DNA from: an uncultured Clostridium sp.
GTDB lineage: Bacteria; Bacillota; Clostridia; Lachnospirales; Lachnospiraceae
Direction: 5' to 3'
DNA length: 10,904 nucleotides
Assembly: GCA_905192625.1 (NCBI GenBank)
Contig: CAJJLI010000028.1
Span: forward strand, 1-10,904
The notes beneath the pieces are model-generated. The model made no database searches. It was not told where the DNA came from and saw only the letters and a list, made by a program, of their open reading frames with translations. Positions 1 through 5,072 of this stretch are shown here, in pieces; positions within the stretch are counted from its first letter, which is position 1, and each line of letters begins with the position of its first letter. The position numbers were made by a program, and so were the translations under genes.

Positions 1-846
1 ATCAGTCATACCATAAGAAGCAGGACCAGCAGCCATGTTATCTGGGTGAAGAGTTCTACCAGTACCACCACCAGAAGCTACGGAGAAGTATTTCTTGCCT
101 TGTTCCATACATTCTTTCTTGTAAGTACCAGCAACTGGATGTTGGAATCTAGTTGGGTTAGTGGAGTTACCAGTGATGGAAACGTCAACACCTTCTTTAT
201 GCATGATTGCAACACCTTCAGTAACATCGTTAGCACCATAGCAGTTTACTTCTGCACGTGGTCCCTTAGAATAGGATTTTCTGAAAAGTTCTTTAACTTC
301 ACCAGTATAGTAATCCATCTGAGTTTCTACGAATGTAAAACCATTGATACGGGAGATAATCTGAGCAGCATCTTTTCCAAGACCGTTTAAGATTACACGT
401 AATGGTTTCTTTCTAACTTTGTTTGCAGATAATGCGATACCGATAGCACCTTCTGCAGCAGCAAAGGACTCATGTCCTGCTAAGAATGCGAAACATTCTG
501 TAGCTTCTTCTAATAACATTTTACCAAGGTTACCATGTCCGATACCAACTTTTCTTTGATCAGCAACAGAACCAGGGATACAGAAAGCCTGAAGACCTTC
601 GCCAATAGCAGCAGCAGCGTCAGCAGCTTTTCTACAATCTTTCTTTATAGCAATTGCAGCACCTACAATGTAAGCCCAACAAGCATTTTCAGAACAGATT
701 GGTTGGATACCTTTAACTTGATTGTAAACATCAAGGCCGGCATCTTTTGTAATCTTTTCAGCTTCTTCGATAGAAGCAATACCATAGCTGTTTAATACAG
801 CATTAATCTTATCAATTCTTCTTTCATATGATTCAAATAAAGCCAT
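1..846 (-). CDS. GGGtGRT family protein, C-terminus cut by window edge
   Basis: Reading from the ATG at 846, 282 codons stay open to the left edge without a stop, so the C-terminus is outside the window. The family-defining stretch Gly-Gly-Gly-Thr-Gly-Arg-Thr is at residues 259-265 (bases 52-72), followed by LHPDNMAAGP. This identifies the GGGtGRT family (Pfam GGGtGRT, as I recall it), whose biochemical role I do not know. The rest is soluble-looking, with an Ala-rich helix near 73-80, Cys at 51, 56, 71, 89, 118, 202 and 246, and no signal peptide or membrane segment. A strong AAAGGAGG site lies 9 bases before the ATG. The gene follows the NifU-like gene by 19 bases and that gene's stop overlaps this ribosome site, so the two are almost certainly co-transcribed and perhaps translationally coupled. 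The pairing suggests a role with Fe-S or another metal cofactor, which is inference only. The family is firm; the function is unknown. Confidence 0.9.
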   Translation of the reverse strand, partial: MALFESYERRIDKINAVLNSYGIASIEEAEKITKDAGLDVYNQVKGIQPICSENACWAYIVGAAIAIKKDCRKAADAAAAIGEGLQAFCIPGSVADQRKVGIGHGNLGKMLLEEATECFAFLAGHESFAAAEGAIGIALSANKVRKKPLRVILNGLGKDAAQIISRINGFTFVETQMDYYTGEVKELFRKSYSKGPRAEVNCYGANDVTEGVAIMHKEGVDVSITGNSTNPTRFQHPVAGTYKKECMEQGKKYFSVASGGGTGRTLHPDNMAAGPASYGMTD

Positions 847-865
847 CTCTATGTATCCTCCTTTT

Positions 866-1558
866 TTATTCTTTTCTTGGGTCGATAATCTTAACAGCGT
901 CTTCTACACGGCCATATTGACCTTTAGCTTTTTCATAAGCTGTTGTAGGATCATCACCTTTTTTAATGAAATCAGTCATCTTGCCAAGACTTACGAATTG
1001 GTATCCAATGATTTGATTTTCTTCATCAAGAGCAATACCAGTTACATAACCTTCAGCCATTTCAAGGTAACGAGGACCTTTCTTTAAAGTACCATACATA
1101 GTACCAACCTGGCTTCTTAAACCTTTACCTAAGTCTTCAAGACCTGCACCAATTGGAAGACCGTCTTCAGAGAAAGCACTCTGAGTTCTACCATAAGCAA
1201 TTTGTAAGAATAATTCTCTCATTGCTGTATTGATAGCATCACAAACTAAATCTGTATTTAAAGCTTCAAGAATAGTAAGACCTGGAAGAATTTCTGCTGC
1301 CATCGCTGCAGAGTGAGTCATACCAGAACATCCGATGGTTTCAACCAAAGCTTCTTGAATAATACCTTCTTTTACGTTTAGAGTTAACTTACAGGCACCC
1401 TGTTGTGGAGCGCACCAGCCTACACCATGTGTTAAACCGGAGATATCGGAAACTTGTTTACTTTGAACCCATTTTGCTTCTTCTGGGATTGGCGCAGCAC
1501 CATGGTGAACACCCTGTGCTACAGGACACATATTTTCTACTTCATGTGAATAAATCAT
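866..1558 (-). CDS. NifU/IscU-like iron-sulfur scaffold-type protein paired with GGGtGRT
   Basis: This 230-residue soluble protein resembles the NifU/IscU N-terminal scaffold fold. The stretch CKLTLNVKEGIIQEALVET, then IGCSGMTHSAAMAAEIL (residues 56-91), matches the scaffold strand-turn-strand plus the GC-x4-S/A helix. I chose the ATG at 1558 because AAAGGAG lies 8 bases upstream. An in-frame ATG at 1621 would add 21 residues but has no comparable site, and those residues do not look like a scaffold N-terminus. Cysteines are at 11, 49, 56, 77 and 106. By eye, C77 matches the second scaffold ligand, but the usual first Cys-Gly-Asp is replaced by CAPQQGAC, and no Cys sits where the third ligand is expected (the region after DGLP at 132-135). 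About 90 residues after the scaffold core are extra and uncharacterised. It is the first gene of a two-gene operon. The fold call is fairly sure; classical cluster assembly is less so. Confidence 0.85.
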   Translation of the reverse strand: MIYSHEVENMCPVAQGVHHGAAPIPEEAKWVQSKQVSDISGLTHGVGWCAPQQGACKLTLNVKEGIIQEALVETIGCSGMTHSAAMAAEILPGLTILEALNTDLVCDAINTAMRELFLQIAYGRTQSAFSEDGLPIGAGLEDLGKGLRSQVGTMYGTLKKGPRYLEMAEGYVTGIALDEENQIIGYQFVSLGKMTDFIKKGDDPTTAYEKAKGQYGRVEDAVKIIDPRKE

Positions 1559-1718
1559 GTTGAGACTCCTTTCAATCTTTTGATAAGATACATATGCATA
1601 CTCTGCATTTGCTTTCCCCATATTCTCTCATAAAAACCTAAAATAGTCTATAGTTTTTTAGCGTAAATTTAGTTTTTAAGAAAGCATATACATGAATGAC
1701 TTGTATTTATACGGAACT
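1559..1718 (-). other. Leader of the scaffold/GGGtGRT transcript
   Basis: If transcription starts just below the -10 box at 1719-1724, the mRNA carries about 150 nt before the ATG at 1558. That is long for a simple leader. I see no T-box, S-box or other known riboswitch motif, and no strong terminator hairpin with a U-run in it. Part of it is open in frame with the gene from 1621, without a good ribosome site at that start. Confidence 0.4.
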
Positions 1719-1747
1719 ATAATATCATCAAAAGGAAGGTTTGTCAA
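1719..1747 (-). promoter_or_regulatory. Sigma-A type promoter for the scaffold/GGGtGRT operon
   Basis: On the minus strand the -35 box is a perfect TTGACA (1742-1747). It is followed by exactly 17 bases and then TATTAT (1719-1724), which matches TATAAT at five of six positions. The spacing and orientation fit the minus-strand operon starting at 1558. This is the best promoter in the window, and it suggests strong constitutive expression of the pair. Confidence 0.8.
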
Positions 1748-1838
1748 AAAGTTAACTATTGGTAGTTTATTAAATTTTTATGTATTATAATAAATTCGAA
1801 TAAAATGATAAAAACATATATAAAATAAGAAATTATAC

Positions 1839-1867
1839 TTTTCAATAACGCTGATTATTGCTATAGT
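1839..1867 (+). promoter_or_regulatory. Candidate promoter for the methionine cluster
   Basis: TTTTCA (1839-1844), 17 bases, then TATAGT (1862-1867) gives a 4/6 and 5/6 match at ideal spacing. The inverted repeat CAATAA-N6-TTATTG (1843-1860) lies across its spacer, where a repressor could bind. An alternative is TTGGTA (1759-1764) with TATTAT (1783-1788) at 18 bases. The region is too AT-rich to choose between them by eye. Confidence 0.35.
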
Positions 1868-1980
1868 ATATCTAATATAAAGATGCTTATATAACAATTG
1901 ATCATACTAGATCATAATATGAAACATTAAGCAAGCTTTAGTAATTGATTACAGTTGTATTTTGATAAAATTAAGAAAGG

Positions 1981-2014
1981 TATATGCATGTGAGTATCGC
2001 TTTTCTATATGCAT
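1981..2014 (+). repeat. 9-bp direct repeat TATATGCAT around the leader start
   Basis: TATATGCAT occurs at 1981-1989 and again at 2006-2014. Because ATGCAT is its own reverse complement, the copies can pair in RNA (1984-1989 with 2009-2014). G-U, U-A and G-U pairs extend this inward to about 9 pairs around a 13-nt loop. The fold would bury the ATG at 1984 and the GTG at 1990 just after the ribosome site at 1973-1980. Confidence 0.55.
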
Positions 2015-2028
2015 TTAATTTGCTATGA
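1984..2028 (+). CDS. Possible 14-codon leader ORF overlapping the methyltransferase/MTHFR start
   Basis: The only good ribosome site near the next gene, AAGAAAGG at 1973-1980, is about 44 bases before that gene's ATG. It sits instead just before ATG 1984 (3 bases) and GTG 1990 (9 bases). Both open the same short frame, encoding MHVSIAFLYAFNLL (or 12 residues from the GTG). The frame ends at a TGA that overlaps the downstream start as ATGA at 2025-2028. The peptide is hydrophobic and has no run of Met, Cys or other regulatory codons, so classical attenuation is unlikely. Translational coupling, with ribosomes that end here restarting at 2025, is the simplest reading. It may not be a real product. 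A stop (TAA, 2016-2018) in the downstream gene's own frame excludes an N-terminal extension of that gene. Confidence 0.35.
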   Translation: MHVSIAFLYAFNLL

Positions 2029-3839
2029 CAATATTTGATTACTTGAAAACTTCTAGATTAATAACAGATGGAGCTATGGGCACTTATTATGCAACACGCG
2101 AGCTTAGTGAGCCAGCGATTGCGGAGTACGCTAACATTACTTCAAGAGAGAAAATTAAGACAATACATAAGGAATACTTGAATGCTGGTGCAAAACTCTT
2201 ACGAACAAATACGTTTGCAGCGAATAGAACATTATTAAGTATTTCAAAAGAAGAGCAAGCAGATATGATTACAGCAGCTTGCAATATCGCAAAAGAAGCA
2301 ATCGAAGAATGTAATCAGAGTGCTTTTATTGCCGGAGACATTGGTCCGATTCCTGAGTTTGCAACCACTGAGGAAGAAGATATTTTAATAGAATATAAAG
2401 AGATGATTGATGTATTTATTAAGGAAAATGTAGATGCTATATTATTTGAAACGTTTCCTGATTTAAGATATATCAAGCAGCTAGCAAGGTATATAAAAGA
2501 GAAGAATAAAGATACATTTTTAATGGTAGAGTTTTGCCTGAATAAAAATGGCTATACTAGAACAGGTGCTTCTGCTGCTAAGCTTTTAGAAGGTGCTGCA
2601 GATATAACAGAAATCGATGCAGTTGGATTTAATTGTGGCATTGGTTCCGGTCATATGGTGCAGATATTAAATAATTTAAACTTACCAAAAAATAAATATA
2701 TCATGATTTCTCCAAATGCCGGCTATCCAGAACAATATCAGAATCGTATGGTATTTATGGATAATGCGAATTATTTTGCAGACAATTGTAAGAAAATTGC
2801 TGAGTTTGGAACAGCTATCCTTGGAGCATGTTGTGGGTCTACTCCTAGCTATATAGAAGAAACGAAAAAAAGAATCATGGATATGGAGCCAGTTCGTATC
2901 GAGGCCTTAAATCAGGAAGAATTTATTTCTTGCGACAAGGAAAAGAATGAAACACAAGCTTCCTTTATAATAAATCAAAGCAAGAATAAATTTTTAGAGT
3001 TACTTCATTCTGGAAAAAAAGTAGTTGCAGTCGAACTAGATCCTCCCTTTAATGCAGATGACAAGAAAGTAATTGCCAGTGCAGAATATTTAAAGAAGCA
3101 TAATGTAGATATTATTACAATGGCGGATTCACCAATGGGGAGAAGTCGTATCGATTCTATACTTATGAGCGTGAAAATTATGAATGTCACTGGAATGCCA
3201 GTTATGCCACATGTTTGTTGTCGCGATAAAAATATGATATCCATGCGTTCTACTTTGCTTGGTGCATATGCTAATGATATACGTAACCTTTTAATTGTTA
3301 CTGGAGATCCTGTACCAGATGGAAGTCGTTTAAAAACAACGGGTGTGTTTGATTATAACTCAATTCGCTTAATGGAGTACGTTAAAGAGATGAATGAAGA
3401 ACACTTTTTTGATGAGCCATTTGTTTTTGGTGGAGCGTTTGATCCAGGTGTTCGAAATATAGACAAAGCTATTGAACGTATGCAAAAGAAGATTGATGCT
3501 GGGGCATCTTATTTCTTAACGCAACCAATATATAGTGATGAAACAATAGATAAAATTCGATATATAAAAACAAAGGTGAACACTAAAATATTATGTGGGA
3601 TTATGCCATTTGTTAGTTATACGAATGCTAATTTTATTAAAAATGAATTTGCTGGAATTCAGGTGCCAGACGAAATCGTTGCTCGTTATCATGAAAATAT
3701 GTCAAAAGAAGAAGCAGAGCGAGTAGGTGCTGAAATTGCAAATGAAATAATTAAAAAGCTAGAACCATTTGCAGATGGATATTATTTCATGTTACCATTT
3801 AACCGAGTAAGCATAATGGATAAAATTTTGATTCCATAA
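2025..3839 (+). CDS. Bifunctional homocysteine S-methyltransferase / methylenetetrahydrofolate reductase (YitJ-like)
   Basis: This 604-residue protein has the two-domain architecture and about the length of Bacillus YitJ (about 610). Residues 1-285 form a homocysteine methyltransferase barrel with DGAMGT at 15-20 and the zinc cysteines at C204 (GFNCGIG) and C269-C270 (GACCGSTP). Residues 320-604 form a MetF-like FAD barrel that reduces 5,10-methylene-THF to 5-methyl-THF. E337 (VAVELDPPF), D428 (IVTGDP) and Q500 (FLTQPIY) align by eye with E. coli MetF E28, D120 and Q183. The protein is cytosolic. It supplies the methyl donor used by the MetH encoded 1.2 kb downstream, and its own methyltransferase domain may methylate homocysteine or store or transfer methyl groups. 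The ATG at 2025 lacks an adjacent ribosome site and overlaps a possible leader ORF stop. It is still the first usable in-frame start and gives a normal family N-terminus. The architecture is firm; the methyl donor of the N-terminal domain is not known from sequence. Confidence 0.95.
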   Translation: MTIFDYLKTSRLITDGAMGTYYATRELSEPAIAEYANITSREKIKTIHKEYLNAGAKLLRTNTFAANRTLLSISKEEQADMITAACNIAKEAIEECNQSAFIAGDIGPIPEFATTEEEDILIEYKEMIDVFIKENVDAILFETFPDLRYIKQLARYIKEKNKDTFLMVEFCLNKNGYTRTGASAAKLLEGAADITEIDAVGFNCGIGSGHMVQILNNLNLPKNKYIMISPNAGYPEQYQNRMVFMDNANYFADNCKKIAEFGTAILGACCGSTPSYIEETKKRIMDMEPVRIEALNQEEFISCDKEKNETQASFIINQSKNKFLELLHSGKKVVAVELDPPFNADDKKVIASAEYLKKHNVDIITMADSPMGRSRIDSILMSVKIMNVTGMPVMPHVCCRDKNMISMRSTLLGAYANDIRNLLIVTGDPVPDGSRLKTTGVFDYNSIRLMEYVKEMNEEHFFDEPFVFGGAFDPGVRNIDKAIERMQKKIDAGASYFLTQPIYSDETIDKIRYIKTKVNTKILCGIMPFVSYTNANFIKNEFAGIQVPDEIVARYHENMSKEEAERVGAEIANEIIKKLEPFADGYYFMLPFNRVSIMDKILIP

Positions 3840-3903
3840 GAACTTGTATTTTATAAATTATAACAGAACAAATTGATAGAAATGTTCGCTTAAACTAATA
3901 TTC

Positions 3904-3920
3904 AGATCTTGTTGTGATCT
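3904..3920 (+). promoter_or_regulatory. Small inverted repeat just before a ribosome binding site
   Basis: AGATC-N7-GATCT forms a 5-bp stem ending one base before AGGAAAGG (3922-3929), the ribosome site of the phosphoesterase. It could modulate translation or be a chance palindrome. A second weak repeat, GAACA-N12-TGTTC, lies just upstream. Neither has a U-run, so neither is a terminator, and read-through from the upstream gene across the 99-base gap is plausible. Confidence 0.3.
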
Positions 3921-3938
3921 TAGGAAAGGTGTGTGTGT

Positions 3939-5027
3939 ATGGGGATTAAGATTAAAAGACCACAGATTATGACAAATCAAAGAGTGATTGCAATTAGTGA
4001 TATTCATGGAAATTTAGAGGCGCTAAAAGCGTTGCTAAAGAAAGTGAATTATTCAACGAAAGATGTTTTAGTTTTATTAGGGGATATCGTTGAAAAAGGC
4101 GATGAGAGTTTAGCTACGTTACGATTTGTAATGGATTTATCGATGTCACATACGGTATATACCATTTGTGGAAATTGCGATATGATTTGCCTTGAACTAT
4201 TAAAAGACAATCGTAATGAAGAATTGTTAAGATATATTGTTTCAAGAAAAAACACACTTGTTGGTGAAATGTGCCGAGAACTAGGGATTCCTATGAATCT
4301 AGATATGGATATGCTTGCTGTTAAGAAAATTTTGCGAGAAGCTTACGCAAAAGAAATTGATTTTATATTAAATTTGCCACATGTTTTAGAAACTGGTAAT
4401 TATGTATTTGCGCATGCAGCGGTGTATCCAGACCGATTGGAGGAGATGAAGCCAAGTCAAGTAATGAGAGCAGATGCTTTTATGGAGCAAGGATTTCATT
4501 TTGATAAGTACCATGTTGTAGGTCATTGGCCAGCAGTTTTATATTGTAAACGAATTGCCGTATGCAATCCAAGGATTGATGAGGTTAATAAGATTATAAG
4601 TATCGATGGTGGAAATGTTTTAAAAAGAGATGGTCAACTAAATGCACTTATAATCGAAGATGTAAACAAGGATGAGTTTACCCATGAATATGTTGACTTA
4701 TTAAAAAAAGCTAGAATTTTAAATACCCAGGAAGTAGGGGGGGATTCTTTAAATATACCATGGGTTGATAGTAGTGTTCAGGTTCTTAGAAAAGAAAAAG
4801 ACTTTTCGTATTGCGAACATAAATCCACTGGTTACAAATTGTGGATTCCAAATGATTATCTCTATATGAAAAAAGGGGAGTGGCATACAGAGGACATTAC
4901 CGATTATCAAATACCAGTAACATTTGGAGATATTGTTTCCGTTACGGAGGAAACGAGTAGAGGGTATTTAATTAAGAAGGAAGGAATTTGTGGCTGGTAT
5001 TACGGATTATTAGAATATATATCATAG
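3939..5027 (+). CDS. PPP-type metallophosphoesterase with SH3-like C-terminal tail
   Basis: This 362-residue cytosolic protein has the calcineurin-like metal site in order. It shows D21-x-H23 (SDIHGN), D49 (LGDIVEKGDES), N79-C-D81 (GNCD), H159 (FAHAAVYPD), H196 (VVGHWP) and ISIDGG (about 221-226). The GD-x3-KG-x-ESL and terminal SIDGG motifs resemble the PPP/ApaH/PrpE branch. Two classic residues differ: the Arg of GDxxDRG is Lys, and GNHD/E is GNCD, a variant also found in YfcE-type enzymes. Residues about 288-362 look like a bacterial SH3-type beta domain (GDIVSVTEETSRGYLIKKEGICGWYYG). ATG 3939 is preferred over GTG 3933 because AGGAAAGG (3922-3929) is 9 bases before the ATG but only 3 before the GTG. 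The gene lies between two methionine-pathway genes, 45 bases before MetH. The substrate is unknown: phosphoprotein, dinucleoside polyphosphate or other phosphoester are all possible. Confidence 0.85.
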   Translation: MGIKIKRPQIMTNQRVIAISDIHGNLEALKALLKKVNYSTKDVLVLLGDIVEKGDESLATLRFVMDLSMSHTVYTICGNCDMICLELLKDNRNEELLRYIVSRKNTLVGEMCRELGIPMNLDMDMLAVKKILREAYAKEIDFILNLPHVLETGNYVFAHAAVYPDRLEEMKPSQVMRADAFMEQGFHFDKYHVVGHWPAVLYCKRIAVCNPRIDEVNKIISIDGGNVLKRDGQLNALIIEDVNKDEFTHEYVDLLKKARILNTQEVGGDSLNIPWVDSSVQVLRKEKDFSYCEHKSTGYKLWIPNDYLYMKKGEWHTEDITDYQIPVTFGDIVSVTEETSRGYLIKKEGICGWYYGLLEYIS

Positions 5028-5072
5028 ATTATTTTAAATGGTATAAAACTACAGGCAAGAAAGGTGAAAACC

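Larger units (their letters stand above)
1748..2024. other. AT-rich divergent intergenic region with small inverted repeats
   Basis: This stretch separates the minus-strand operon from the plus-strand methionine cluster. It holds three short inverted repeats: CAATAA-N6-TTATTG (1843-1860), TGATC-N6-GATCA (1899-1914) and GTAAT-TG-ATTAC (1941-1952). Any of these could be operators, but in such AT-rich DNA short palindromes also arise by chance. Several -10-like sequences occur. I see no RNA gene, and no S-box, T-box or cobalamin riboswitch. A possible leader ORF occupies its right end. Confidence 0.5.

Noticed and set aside
46..1087. Plus-strand open frames of 78-114 codons across the first kilobase
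   Set aside because: They lie antisense to the GGGtGRT and scaffold genes, lack ribosome sites, and have Ser/Phe/Thr-rich composition typical of reverse-strand shadows.
1559..1621. An in-frame ATG at 1621 that would lengthen the scaffold-like protein by 21 residues
   Set aside because: It has no good ribosome site, whereas the ATG at 1558 has AAAGGAG at 8 bases. The added residues do not resemble the family's N-terminus.
1945..1971. TTGATT with TAAAAT as a promoter for the methionine cluster
   Set aside because: The spacing is only 15 bases, and a start near 1978 would fall inside the ribosome site at 1973-1980.
1748..2024. A SAM, T-box or cobalamin riboswitch
   Set aside because: None of the hallmark conserved stretches is present, and the sequence is AT-rich without long paired elements. 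An Infernal run would be decisive.
3933..3938. GTG start for the phosphoesterase
   Set aside because: It is only 3 bases from the ribosome site; the ATG at 3939 has the normal 9-base spacing.
4172..4180. The GNCD motif as a sign of an inactive phosphoesterase
   Set aside because: GNCD in place of GNHD/E is known from active YfcE-type enzymes, and the other metal ligands are intact.
5064..5072. GTG start for metH
   Set aside because: It overlaps the ribosome site itself; the ATG at 5073 is correctly spaced.
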